From positions 86,001 to 150,000 of the forward strand of contig JAFBJZ010000672.1 in the NCBI GenBank assembly GCA_016785225.1: a DNA stretch of 64,000 bases, given 5' to 3'. The notes under the pieces are model-generated. The model did not search any database. It worked only from the letters and a program-made list of their open reading frames with translations, and had not been told where the DNA came from. The position numbers and the translations under genes were made by a program. Each line of letters begins with the position of its first letter. The first letter of the stretch is position 1. The stretch comes from Psettodes erumei. Its lineage: Eukaryota; Chordata; Actinopteri; Pleuronectiformes; Psettodidae. Shown piece after piece: positions 13,424 to 25,855 of this stretch.

Positions 13424-15725
13424 TCAGCCGGAGAAGGACGGCCTGCGGGCGATTCTCACCACGTTGTACGTGTTGAGCCCCGGAGCGTCGAACCCGGGCG
13501 ACAGCCCCCGCTTGTCCAGCGTGTAGAAGTTGAACAACTGTCCGTCCTGGGCTTCCAGGGACACGGAGGCGGCGCCGACCCGCAGGACGCAGGGGTACTC
13601 CTTCTCGAACACCACCCTGAAGACCCGGTCCACCAGGTAGTTGAGCTTTATCGTCCTGTACTTCTCCGGGATCAGCTCCTCGATCTGCGGCCCGAACTGC
13701 TGCATGACCAGAACCCCGTCGGGCCCGACTTTGATCTCGTAGAAGGTGATGTTGCCGTAGGTGAAGAAGCCGACGTAAGGGTCCGGGTTGGGCGGCGCCG
13801 ACGCCACCTTCTTGGCCTCCCTGAAGGCCTTCTCCAGGGCGGGGACGATGTGGGTGTAGGCCCTGGCGACCACGTCCTGGTTCTGGGACCTGCTGCCGGC
13901 CATGAGCACGACCAGGCCCAGCTTGAGCCTGGGGATCAGGGAGAAGGAGGCGGAGTAGCCGTCCAGGTCGCCGTCCTTGCGCACCACCTCGTAGCCCATC
14001 AGCTCGTTCACCTCCCACGGCGTCCCCGTGCGGTTGGCGAAGTAGTCCTCGTCGCACCTGAAGAGCGGCGTCAGCATGATCTTCAGCGAGTCGGGCTCCA
14101 GCAGCTTGCGGTGGTAGGCGCCCAGCAGCATCATGGCCAGCTTGGCCAGGTCCGCCGCCGTGGAGAACATCTGGCCCGAGGGCCGGTACCAGCCCAGGTC
14201 GTAGAGCGGCGCCGGCTTCCCGTTGGAGTAAACGCCCACCGCCATCTGGCCCTGCAGCCCCGGGGCCACGTCGAAGCCGGTGTCCTCCATCCCCAGCCGG
14301 TCCAGGACGTTGTCCGTGATCCAGCGCTGGTAGTCGACGCCGGCGACCCGCTCAGCCATGACGTGGGCGAGCAGAGAGAAGGCCAGGTTGCTGTAGTGAC
14401 ATCTGCGGGGAGGCGGCAGAGAGAGAACGCCACGCTGAAAAAAAAATCAAGCATTGGTGCGTTTTCGCACAATTCGCTGCTCCGGGCGGGATCTCACTTG
14501 GTGCCGGGGTCGGCGACGAGGACGTCGTCCTGCAGCAGGTTGACCGCAGATTGCGTTTTTCCTTTCCAGAGCAGGTTGGTGGCTCGGAGTCTCCTGGGCA
14601 GACCTGGATCAGGAAGCGAAATCGATAAACCCGGCCGCCGCGTTAACCCCCCCCCGGGCGAGTTCCCGGCGCCGCGGGTACCTGAGAGCTGGCTCGCCAT
14701 CCTGCGCAGGGTGACGGAGGAGGAGCGGATCTGCACCTCGCCGCTGTCCAGGAATATCAGGCCGTCCGTCACGTACTTGAGCTGCGAGTCGCGCGTCTTC
14801 CCCAGCGGGTTCTTGATGGTGAAGTTCTCCACGTACTTCTCCAGGGGGTCGTCCAGGGAGCCGATCCTCCCGTCCTCCCACAGGCGGTACAGCATCAGCG
14901 CCGGGAAGATCTTGGACACGCTGGCGATTCTGTGGGAGAGATTAGCTTAAGAGTGGAGACCGGAAAAACGGAGGGGAACGTCGATCGGTGAATCTTGCAC
15001 AAGAGGGTTATAAAAACTAAAAGTTTGAGTTGAGTGGATGCAACTTAAAGACAAAATATTCCTTCGATCCGAGGAGCAGGAAATCCCTCGTTTATTTAAA
15101 AAACAAAAAAAAGCTGTTCACAAATAAAACAACAAAACAATCTGCTGATTAAATCCGTCAAGATAAGCCGAGGAACAAACACACACATCTGCTCAGAGAT
15201 GACTGTGTTTTCAAATCAGACGCCCTATTGTTCAATCTCATCCTCACGCCTGCACCGATGGCGGCGGCGAGAATGTTTAATCGTGGTAAAAGGGCCTTTA
15301 ATGGAGCATGAGAGCGTCTGAAAGAAGCTCAGTCAACGGTGCTAATCTGACGGTGTGCAGCAGACGCTCGCCGTCTTCGCTACATCTTGTTTGTCGTGCA
15401 CTTTACCCCCCCCACGTGGCGACCGGCCCGTCGCCGCGGCACGTGATTGGAGGAGCTGCCCGGTCCTGCTCTTCACCTCCCGATTACGTCGCACTTACCG
15501 AACCCGCTGAGCTGCAGGACGCCGCGGCTCATCACCGTGTCTCTTTAACGTCGCCTGATTGCGGCCAGCTCGCCGCGTCCAGCTCACGGCGGGCGCCGGC
15601 GCTGCTCTTTTCTGTCGTGAATCATCACGCCACCTAATGTGTTAACTTCCTGTGTCAGGGCTTCACTTACTTATAACGTGATCTGCTCCTGCATTAAATA
15701 AAGTGCTGCTTTTTCTTCGCTACAG

Positions 15726-15770
<45 letters not shown>

Positions 15771-18700
15771 AGCAGTCACTTCGCCTTGTTATCTTCTGAC
15801 CTCCAGGAGTCACAGCATCGCCGTCTCGCGCCGCCAATTACACGTCGGGAGCCGGGAGCCGCCGCGCAGACGTGAACGAAATGAGAAGCGGCGTAACGAC
15901 CCCGAGCGAGCGCCGCGGATGTTTCCGAACAACAACAACAACAACAACAACAACCGCTTCACGGGTCGGCGATTCCCTCGTCGTTCCCGCGGGGGCGTGC
16001 GGGCCTCACCTGTAGATGGTGTACTCGTTGGGGGGGCCGGAGACGGGGTCGCTGCCGTTCCTCTTGCCGAAGTTGCCGGTCCACAGAACGGTGTCGTTTA
16101 AGATGACGATGGCCGACAGAGCCGGGAGGCTGACGGGGTTGACGCTCTGCCGCAGCAGGGCGTCCACCTGGAAGACAGGTGAGGAGGGGGAAGGGGGGGT
16201 TGTCCTCACGTTCACGAATGTTTACCTGAAGGCGAGCGACAGGTGAGACGTGCTCTCTCTCTCGACTCGTGCAGGAATTTAAATTCGTCTTAGACGTTCG
16301 ACCTGAAATGTCACGTCTCCGCGGAGGTTTTGTTCGCACGCGGTCGACCGACCGAAACGCAGAAACAAGACGCAGGGGGGACGGACTGTCCGTCAAACTG
16401 TCCTCCCGGTGGACTCTTTGTAGAGCGAGGGGGTCACGACCTCTCCTGAAGATACAGGGAGGGTGAAAAATGAGAGAAGATCAGCAGTTACCACGGCGAC
16501 GGTGGGGATTAGCAATCTAATCACAGTTTATATAATAACTGCAGCTTCCGTACGTTTGACACGTCTTCGCGGTTGAGACTCCGTGTCGCCGTCGCTCACG
16601 TTGTCCCCATGTGCCGGCTCGTCCTCGCCCTTCGCCGCCGCCGAACCGCGTTAACGCAACCTTTCGCTCGGACACACGCCTCTTTCATCCCCTGTATCTT
16701 TTAATCTCCTCCTGTCAGCTGGTGTGAAGGATTACCGCGGCCGGCCCCGTGAATTTCCTCGGCTGAGAGGCGACCGCGGGCTTAAATCCGCCCTGCGGCG
16801 CTGAAACCCCACCTCCCCACCTCCCCACCTTTTCCAGGGCCTCCTTCAGGCTGGGGATGGGGTGCTCCAGCGGGAGAGGCTCCGGGAAGCGAGGGCACAT
16901 CATCTCGGATTTGGCGTGGCGCCCCGTCCCTTCGTCTGGGCGGCGGACGGGAAAAGGAGAAGAGAGGAAGACAAAAGAGCGGATGAAGCACGGAGGGTCG
17001 TGGATGTTGTAATTCCCACTTGATATTTGATGGAATAATGAATCCGGGCGTAACTGGCCGGCCTGGGGCCTCATTAATTCCTCTCCGTTTCATGTCGGCG
17101 TGAGGCGATAAGGTTTTTGACGGGCGTGCGCCCCCGCTGTGAATTCTGGGTGCACTTCGGCGCGTTTCATTGTCGCCTCGCGCCGGCCATTTGCATTTCC
17201 ATTATGCGCGGCCGCCACACGTGAAAAATGAGTTTTCCGGAACATGAAAAGACGCATCAGGGGGGGGCGGTGCGCGCTTTTCCCGTTAATGACGTCACCT
17301 GACGGGACCTTCGCTTGTAACAGAACACAGGGATGAGAAAACCTGGCGCGGGAAAGCGTTGATGTCGAGCGCCCGATGAGACAACGTAATCGACTTAAAG
17401 CCGACCGCTGGTCACAGCTGGAGGGACGAGCTGTGATCCACGACCACGCGGTTCTTTCATTTTCAAATCCAACTTGTGCTTTTTAATCAGGAAAAACTCC
17501 TGGTTGGTGGTTGTGTTGTCGTTAGCTCCGATTAAAAAAATTTAAAATTTTTTTTTGTTTTTATCCAAAATTAACAAAAGATAAACTCGTGCACCGACCA
17601 TTTCCAAAAATTCAGCTGAATTTTTAAAAAATTTGAATTAAAAAAACAAACAAGGCGCCTTACCTGGCAGAACCTTTGGCAGCTGGTACTGCCACAGGAA
17701 GCATCCGGTCATCACCAGCGACAGAACCAGGAAGAACACCAGACCCAGCTGGGTCCACTTCACCTTCATCCTGCCGGTTTTGGCGAGTCCGTCCAGCTTC
17801 ACGGCGGCGGCGGGAGCGTCCGCGGCTGGAGTCGGCTTAAACACAGACAGGACGTAAAAGCAGACAGGTCAGCACCGAGGGCGACAAACAGGAAGTTCCT
17901 CCTCCAGTTTGACTTCCGTCGGGAGAAGAAGTCGGAAGTCCTCCGTCACCTTCTCCGGGGATTCCCGGCGCACTTAGCGGTACTCACCACCTGACGCCTC
18001 GCGGGCCCGGGCGCGGTGGATTACCGGCGACTCGGGAATCCTCTTATCGCTCAATCAACATCCCGGCCGTTCGCTCGGAGTTACCGCCGCCGTGGGAGCG
18101 AATCCCGTTCCCCGGAGGCAGCGTCCCGTCGGAGGTTTTTTCCCGCGCAGGACGAGGGCTCGGACACGAGCTCCGGCTTCTCCCTGACTGCGCTTCGTGA
18201 TGCTGGGCCCCCCGTCCCTCACAATTCAATTTCCTCCCCGCTCGCCGCCGGGCGGTTGACATCATAATCCTCCAGATTTACTCCACCAGAGCGGCCGGGG
18301 AAATCTTAATCCTTAATCCCGGGGAATCAATTCACTCCAGTCCAGCCTCGCCTCGCCTCGCTGCGGAGCCCCATGGCCGACCCCAGATGGGGGTGGCAGC
18401 CAAAATAAAATGGGATGGGGGGGTGACAGGGCGACTCTTTGACGATCAGCTGATCAGGTTGAAAGAAGACGTGATGATTGTAAATGAACCGTGAATGAGG
18501 ATCTGAGACCTTTCATCCATTTCTCACCGTTTCCTTCCTCCTCCGCCTTGTTCCTGATCCATCCGCGATGAGCTCGTATACGTTACACGCTGAAAAGCGT
18601 TTCCCATAAAATCTAATTTTTATCGATCAATAAAAAATATTTAACAGTCATGTTAGCAGTGTTGCTTTTTTTATCGGGTCTGACATTTGTACTGGAGAGC

Positions 18701-19180
18701 GGCTAAGCCCGCTCATCTTATCTTCTTATCTAACAGTGGGCGGTGGGGATATCACGGTATCATCATCATCATCATCATCATCTCACAGTGTGTGTATATA
18801 TATAAATACACACACACACACACACACACCATGAGATTTGCTGTTTAGTTTTTCAGCCGTTTAATATCTGGCTCTGGCCATCGCGATGTCACGGAGCGCG
18901 GCCGGCGGCCGTCGCTCCTTCAAGATTAATCGCAAGTCATTAACGGGCGGGTCCGGATCTGAGCGGCGAGTCCCGGTGACCGGAGGTGCCAGGATGCATT
19001 GTGGGAAAAACTAAGTGCGAAAGCAAGGCAGCGGCTGATCCCGGTTGCATAACCTGCGATGGCCGTGGAAGAGCGGCAGCTGGCCCGCTTTCACCAGAGC
19101 GAGGACAAGCACACACACACACACACACACGCGTGTACACACATGCACACACACACACTCACGCACACGCATGCACGCAT

Positions 19181-19214
<34 letters not shown>

Positions 19215-19313
19215 ACACACCAGGGCATTTAGCATCAGAGCAGTTTGATGTGTTTGTAGTTTTTGCCAACTCTCTTCCTGCGAGGGTTTGTGTGTCTGAG
19301 GTTGTGAGTGTGT

Positions 19314-19363
<50 letters not shown>

Positions 19364-19437
19364 CGGTCCACTTTTACCTGAGCCTGAACCCCGTCCACTG
19401 AGGTCTCTCTCAGGACTTTACTGCCCGCCCTGCCCAT
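13424..19437 (-). CDS. lactbl1: LACTBL1-like serine beta-lactamase-fold membrane protein, seven coding exons, 609 aa model
   Basis: Protein of the class C beta-lactamase/penicillin-binding fold family; function in vertebrates unknown. Coding exons: 19378-19437, 17664-17835, 16829-16935, 16010-16167, 14682-14929, 14498-14603, 13424-14402. All junctions are GT-AG, phases agree, and lengths sum to 1830 nt. A single membrane anchor (LGLVFFLVLSLVMTGCFLW) near residues 54-72 follows a cytosolic-looking N-terminus, giving type II topology. Motif 1 SVSK at 169-172 (nucleophile Ser, general-base Lys), motif 2 YSN at 287-289 (YSNLAFSLLAH), motif 3 region RKDGDLDGYSASFSL has K426-D-G instead of KTG/HTG. 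The 20-codon first exon (MGRAGSKV..) is the least certain part; if absent, translation would start at Met 17769-17767, giving 567 aa. An untranslated 5' extension begins at an acceptor near 19453. Confidence 0.92.
15728..15954. repeat. Microsatellites in a LACTBL1-like intron: (AC)n and (AAC)n
   Basis: AC repeat 15728-15766 and AAC repeat 15928-15954, both in the intron between the exons at 16010-16167 and 14682-14929. The remaining intron sequence (14930-15727) shows no exon. Confidence 0.95.
17836..19377. other. First intron of the LACTBL1-like gene, with simple repeats
   Basis: Lies between the proposed coding exons 1 and 2. Contains (ATC)n at 18760-18782, (CA)n at 18807-18829, compound (AC)n at 19110-19211 and (GT)n at 19308-19360. 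The (GT)n ends 11 bp from the donor of exon 1 (read on the minus strand this is a CA repeat just inside the intron). No additional exon recognised. Confidence 0.6.
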
Positions 19438-19528
19438 GGCTCTGCTGCAGCAGCTGTGACGTGAAACACAAAAACAAGCAGTTAGTTTGAACCGTCGCGC
19501 TTTTCCTGCACACTGCAAGACGGTTGTA

Positions 19529-19530
<2 letters not shown>

Positions 19531-19581
<51 letters not shown>
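19531..19581. repeat. (GT)n microsatellite
   Basis: Pure GT array of about 50 bp, just upstream of the first LACTBL1-like exon in its direction of transcription. Confidence 0.98.
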
Positions 19582-19582
<1 letters not shown>

Positions 19583-21339
19583 ATGCCCTTCTGCAATGTG
19601 CGACATTTCTGTCGGTACTTAACATTCACAGATACTGAATTAGAGCAGGAGGGGGCGAGGGCGAAAACAGACCGAGAACATTTCCGTGAAACCTTTTCTC
19701 TGCTTGAATCGGTCAGACGTATGTCGAGGCGACATAACGGACCCGCGGACGTCACGTGACTCATCGTGAGCTCGTCGCCAAAGGACTGGGCGTACAGTAA
19801 ATACGCTCGAAACAGGCGAGAGTGTAGTTACCTGAACAGATGACACACATGAACAGGTGTTCAAGGTGGTTTGACAGCCAACGTTCACGTCCTTAAAACG
19901 CTAAAACTACCGTCATTCAAGAGCTCGTTGGACGTGTGGTGGCTGCAAACTGTTTTTTATTAACTGTTTTGTTAACTGTTCTATTTATTATTATTTTATA
20001 CGTTGATGGAGTCATGTTGTATACCTTTGGAGCTGTACTGTCAAAGAGAGAGGGAGTTTCAGGGTCAGTTGTTAGTCCTGAGCTTTTATAGCGTTTAAAG
20101 TGTTTTCTGTACTGAAATGAAAAGTGCGACAAAGAGCGCCGGGCCTTTGATATAGTGCCGGTGCGCAGAGGGATGATGTGCATGAATTGAGCGGATTGAA
20201 ACCTTTCGGCGTGATTAACATTGTTTTCAACGGTATCGCACAAAACAGACGCGCCTCGCCCTGGCGGGAATGAGAATGAGTCACGTCGAGCCTCGGCCCA
20301 AACTCTTCTTCAAAAAGGAAGGAATGCTTTGTGTAAGCTTTCACGAGTTTGCCATTCATGCCCAGCCGTTAAACGTATCGCTTATTCATGACGCAGGGAC
20401 GTGAAAAAAAAGTTGCATTCGGCTTCATCCTGATCGTTTGATCTCTTAAAATGGGTCGTGACAGTCAAGGATTTTGTTCAAAAGCACAAAAAACCCCCAG
20501 TAATTCCTGATGATCTATTCATAAAAATACTGTGATTAAAATTGTGTAGTTATGTCCTTAATTCAGGGCCAACAATAATCCGAAGAGGAAACTGAGGCGT
20601 CGGTTCATGAATGAACTGTCATGAGATCGGCTGCATCAAAAAAGCCTCAATTTGGATCACAGGTTATCTCCTCATCGGATTTTGTTTTCCTCCTCAAATG
20701 ATTCCTAACGTTCAGACAAGGTGCCGAAGGTGGAGCGAGGCGGATTATACGTGTTTACAACGTAATCCAAAAACAAAGGAGGCGGCTGCGTTCCCTACGT
20801 TTCTCTGGGCTCCGAACAAATTAAAATTCCATCAGATATTCAGCGTCGGGCTGAATCCTGACCTGGCATTTCGAGGTAATGAGGCGAAATCAGCCGCCGC
20901 TTACAGAGCAGCTTCTAAATTATGAGCGTTGGAAGCAACAAAAACTAAGCGATGGAAAATGGAGCGGTTTGTGAAATGAAAAATGGAGTTATATATTACG
21001 AAGCAATTTAAAGTTCCATTAGATTAAAACAGGTGTGATAGGACTGAAGACGTCACTTTAGTCGTTCTCCCTTGTCTTACGTTCATCATTCATCGTTTCA
21101 TAACAGCAAAACCGCCATTTATCTTTTCAGGAAAAGTGGCATAGCTGAAATAAGATGAAACCACTTACAAATTAAAAATGAAAGTGATGGAGTATGTGTG
21201 AACTTAAAGACAGAGAGAAGCTTTGATTTGAAAAAAGAAGTATTTTCACATCTAAGGCTGCAGAGAGAGTAATTTCATCTAAGTTGATGTATTGTATGAA
21301 GAGTATTTGTATGTTGTTGTGTGTATGTTTCCAGGTGCA
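19582..21339. other. Gene-poor sequence upstream of the LACTBL1-like gene
   Basis: No exon recognised on either strand. It lacks long microsatellites. The segment 20620-20935 is complex, non-repetitive and moderately AT-rich, the sort of sequence worth testing for conserved noncoding elements; nothing more can be said from sequence alone. Confidence 0.5.
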
Positions 21340-21600
21340 CTTGACAAAGCTACTAATGACTTTTTGTGCAGACAGGTGACTTTTGATCAAGTCCATCATT
21401 CCATCGATTAGAGAGACTTGGGAAGAAATCTCTTCAATTGAGCTTTATCTGTCTGTTTGGTGACCTGGCGTTCCTCAAGGCTCTATGCTCGGCCCTCTTC
21501 TGTTGTCTATATAAAACTCAGCCTCTTTGCCAGCTTATTGTATTCCCATCTTTTTTAACGTGGACAACACTCAGTTGTACATGAGCGACCACAGATCCTA
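21340..21600 (+). mobile_element. Decayed LINE reverse transcriptase fragment (L2/CR1-like)
   Basis: In broken plus-strand frames it retains reverse transcriptase signatures of L2/CR1-type LINEs: a KATNDFL-like segment near 21345-21365, FDQVHHSID (cf. FDTVDHSIL) near 21384-21412, GVPQGSMLGPLL at 21467-21502, and FNVDNTQLYMS at 21554-21586, where family members have a YADDTQLYLS catalytic motif. The last two lie in one frame but are separated by a stop at 21512-21514, and the first catalytic Asp of YADD is replaced (VDN). No 5' ORF or intact 3' end is visible; it is a dead, truncated copy. Confidence 0.8.
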
Positions 21601-24600
21601 GCACCTGAGGAAATCTCAAAACTTGAGAAATTAGTGAGAGCTGTCCCTCACGTATCCTATTTTTATATCACGTGCTGTTAAATTTGATGAGAGGAAGCAG
21701 GTATTTGGATCCCCAAGTCCCTAATTAACACACCAGTAACTGTACTTAATGGGCCCATTTATTTTTGATTAAAATGTCATATTAATTATTCTAGGATATT
21801 ACACATCTTGAGTACCGATTATTTGATTGATATTGCGATAATAAAACATTTGACTTCTCCGGCTTTGTTTTCTTCCTTGGCTCAGTTCTTCATCTGTCTT
21901 CTTGGCAGTCTGCTGCTGCTGCAATGACCCAGTTACTATCAAGGATCATTAAACTTTGATTTCGCCAATCAATCTGAAACCATAATGTCCTCCGCCGTTC
22001 TCGCTCCAATCACATTTATGCTATTCACAAAGCAACTTGTCACACCGAGACATCCATGTAATTTTCTGCCGGCATTCGGTAGCCTAATAAAAACCTGTCT
22101 TCCTGAAGAATTAATCATTTTATATGATTAAATACAGAACTCCTTGTCATCTCAATGTATATAGAATTAAAGTAGTGTGGCGCACGGCACAACTCAAGAA
22201 AAAAACCCAACAGATAATATGAACATTTACCTGTCAAATTATCCAGATTTAATGTGATCATATGCCTGAATGCTGCTAATCATAACCACGGGTATTCAGT
22301 GTTTTATCACGTAGTGAGATAAGCATCACCTGAGAAGATGAAAAAAAGATTATTATCTCAGACCACTAGTGCAGATTTCAGACCAATCCAATTCCCAGCG
22401 AGACATTTGTAACTCGATCGTATTCGGTCGGTTGCACTCGTGACGATAAATCAACAACAAACTCCTGTCGCTGATGCAGATTGTCTGAAAATACAAACAG
22501 GTCTGCTGAAGTGCAGGTCATTTGTAAATGAGAATAAGAATCCAGACCCTGGATGAACAAACGTTACGTAATCTGTCATGAATCAAGCGACCCCGATCGA
22601 GGCCACGACCACCTCCTACGTCCATCGACTCCTCGCGCACTCACCTGAGGATCTGAATCTACCGAGCGCTTCCTCTCCTCCTCTTTAATCAAAGTGGCAG
22701 GACAGAAAAACTCCGCTGCCGTTCCATGTGGGTTTGGGAGCTGGAGACGGGATCCTGACAGATGTTAGTGTCATGGCTGTGGCTAAATCCCCCTTGTAGC
22801 CAACCCAGCATTCTGGATTAACCATCGCAGCCAATGGCCACATCTGCCACGCCACAGAAATGGGCCCTTTCAGTGTCTGGGTTTTTTTAATTTCTTTTAT
22901 TCTTGCATTTTCATTTGAATGGCATGTGGGGTTATTTTTTTTTCTTCTCTTTTGGAGGACCAGTTCTTTCAACAAAGCAAAAAGCCAACTGGTGCTTTTC
23001 ACTGGGCTGAAAATAGTTTTTACAGACGGGGAGAGATTACACAGCCCATTAATGAGGTTATGGGTTTTGAGGTTGTTGGTTTTTTTGTAGAGTACATCCT
23101 CTCATAGGACAGGACATGAAAAGAAAGAAGGAAAAAAAAAAAAACTTTGCGTGTCTATCACGTCTATTTTTCTGCAGACCGACTGCAAACTAGTTCATGG
23201 GCCGAGAGCCGAACGTCACTCTGGTTTCTTTAAATTTCCTGGCAGATAAGCAACATACTTTGGTTTTGGAGCCGTTTCTTGGATGGAGCACACACAAAAC
23301 AATTTTGGCAAAAGTTAATATTCCAAAGACACCCAAACCGGACCTCTCTGCCCCGACTCCGGTTCTGTTTTGGATTTCTAGACGACGTCCGACCTAATTA
23401 TCCGCAACGTTCTCATTTGGCATTGAATAGGAACGCTGGAAAACATGGACTTGTGGGTCAGATGCACTTTAATACAAGCAGATGAACACAGATAAGTGCC
23501 GAGAGCGGCCGGTCGTCCGTAACAACCAGCAACGCCGGCCTCCTCATGCCCACATGCACGAGGGAGCGCCACACTTCACATTCGTGCATTTTAAAACCCA
23601 ACGGCGCGCTCGCCGGGCACTCAGAAATGGCGAGGGACTGAATATGCAGGCGGCGCGCGGCTTACGGCGAGCCGCTGCAGTTCCCCCGGCTCGAGATGGC
23701 GGGTGATATGACCTGCGATATTAAATGTTCGCCGCGGGATGAGCGTTACACAATCCCCTCGTTACACTAATACCTCATCTGGAGGAGGGTTGTCGCACAG
23801 GGACTGATCCCACCGCCAGGGTTGTTGAACAAAAGACAGAACGAGACTAAAAAAATAAAACAACTTAAATTAAACTGTGCAACGACTCAGGCGCTGCAAT
23901 GGGCTGTTAAAAGTTGTTTCCCATCTTAGCAACGTCCTGGATATTAATATTTATATTTGCACGCCATGCGACCATTGTGATCTTCTTAAAAGTGTCGCAC
24001 AACAAATAAAGCCAGCGCTGAAATACATAAAAGTCCATTATCGCGCTCGTCTTTGCGTTAACGCTGCGACTCGGATCTCTACTCCATTTAATTACTTCCA
24101 TATTCATTAAGCTCTGTCTGTATATGTTTGATTACATCCACTCCGCCCCATCACCACCGAAGCCCCGCATCCGTAATCCTCGACCGCAAATGGAAAAATC
24201 CAATCCCCGTGTTTTCCACCAGCGATCAGACACAGTGGTCATGTGCATTAATCAAATGCTTCATATCATTCGACCCTTTTTTGTTTTCAGCGATTATAAG
24301 AGAAAAGAACATTGAGAATGAAATCACAGCTGCCAAATCAGATCCACGATTTCATCGCACAAACTCGTTTTTTTTTTTTTTGGGGTGGGGGTCATTCACA
24401 AAACCCACAAGTTCTGGTCCCGCCTGTCCTGAGGTTTTTAATGAATGGAAGGAGAATGATTGATTTGCTCATTTTTGTTGCCAGGGTTGTGTTGCACATT
24501 GTGTCGCTCATTTCAAAGATCAACAAAATATTCCACACAGGTTGAGCTGGTGGCTTTAGACTGAGTTGTGGGCTTTCATCAGAACTCGATGCTCGCTAGA

Positions 24601-24869
24601 CAGGCCTGGACCAACAGCCACAAAACTGAGATGAGGAAGAAGAAAGTTTGAATATCGTTTCACAAACCGAGACAGGCCACTGTGACAGGTTTTTGGTGCA
24701 TAACGAGCTCCGTCTCTTGGGCAAATTCTGCGGCGAATAGTTGGGAAACTCGACAAAACCCTAAACCGACCCAAACTATGATAAATTGTTCCCAGGTCCC
24801 CGGCTTCATCGAGCTCTGGACGTTTCTTTTTCACTCTGTCGTTCCTGGTTTCGTATTTACTTTCGCTTC
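21601..24869. other. Gene-poor, AT-richer intergenic sequence
   Basis: No credible exon. 21600-22600 is AT-rich; 22685-23100 is more complex but its ORFs have no recognisable motif. No microsatellite longer than about 30 bp. May include further decayed parts of the LINE just upstream. Confidence 0.5.
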
Positions 24870-25855
24870 TCTCCTGCACCTCCTGGACTTCCTTGGCGAG
24901 CGGCTCTGCTCGGAGAACACGAACACCTACTTCACCTCCGAGCTGCGGCGCCTCATTCTCCGCCGCATCACCGCGCACTTTGAGGAGGTGATCCAATTAG
25001 AGAAGTTCCTGCGGCTCTCCGTGCAGGAACTAGAGGAAATCCTGGGCAGAGATGACCTCAGCGTGAGTCATGAGAGCAGCGTGTACGAAAAATGCACTTC
25101 GCTGGATCGCCCACATCGATGAGGACACATGGCGGCGCTTTTGTCTAAGGTAGATTAGCTGAAAGTGTTTTCCTGACCTTTAACTGAGCTGGAGTGCAAA
25201 TTATTCATACGGCAACAATGCTGAAGGTTAGTACAGTCTGGACTCTTGACCTCACGGTGAATACCACGGCCTCTTTACTCAAATTGACAGCTGACGCTCT
25301 CTTTGTCCCTTTGTAGGTGTGACTGGCCCTGACGAGCACAGAGGTCATCGAGGTCAGCGCGATGTCCAACGAGCTGGTGAGGACGCCGCCTGCCCGCAGA
25401 TGGCCAGCGCCTCCGCCCAAATCATTGTCGCCCTTCCTCGTCTGCCTCGCGCCGTCCTGTTGGCCATCGGCAGCTGGAGCAGCAATCGAGGCGTGCAATT
25501 TTCTGCACCGATCACTGGGAGCGGCACCGGGACTACCACTGGGCGACCGTCCTCGATGGACACGTCTGCAGCGTCGGCGGCTTCAACGGCGAGCAGATTC
25601 GACCTGAGCCTGCGCTCGTGGCAGGAGGTCCACGCACTTCTACCGCTGACTGACTTTCTGGTGGCATCAGCAGATGATTTTAGACCCATAAGATTCTCCA
25701 GGAGACGAGTCCTGCTGGGATCCCACCCCACCTTCTCTTCAGGTTTACGTTCGTGGCGGTTTCAACGGGCTCCTGTGCCTGCGGTCGGCCGACCAGTGGA
25801 CGACGACGAGCAGCAGGGTCGGAGTCATTGCGTATGCAGACCGTCTACGATGTAA
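24870..25855 (+). pseudogene. KLHL10-like kelch gene relic (BACK domain plus kelch repeats), frameshifted
   Basis: BTB-BACK-kelch proteins such as KLHL10 act as substrate adaptors of CUL3 ubiquitin ligases. Here the end of the BTB part and the BACK domain survive in frame at 24871-25089 (FLGERLCSEN, ELRRLILRRITAHFEEVIQ, LRLSVQELEEILGRDDLSV). A +1 shift then leads to LRWIAHIDEDTWRRF at 25097-25141, followed by another shift near LLSKV. After a possible retained intron (GT at about 25246, AG at 25318), kelch pieces appear in changing frames: LPRLPRAVLLAIGSWS, DYHWATVLDGHVCSVGGFNG, RFDLSLRSWQEV, and from 25743 GGFNGLLCLRSADQW...GVIAYADRL. The BTB start, at least one kelch repeat and the C-terminus are missing. 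Spacing of LPRLPYAILFAIGGWS-like and GVIAY segments is that of KLHL10. The retained intron-like gaps argue against a processed retrocopy. Confidence 0.82.

Noticed and set aside
13850..14950. 366-codon plus-strand ORF
   Set aside because: Antisense to the last LACTBL1-like exons and spans two of their introns; the minus strand carries the SxxK and YxN motifs.
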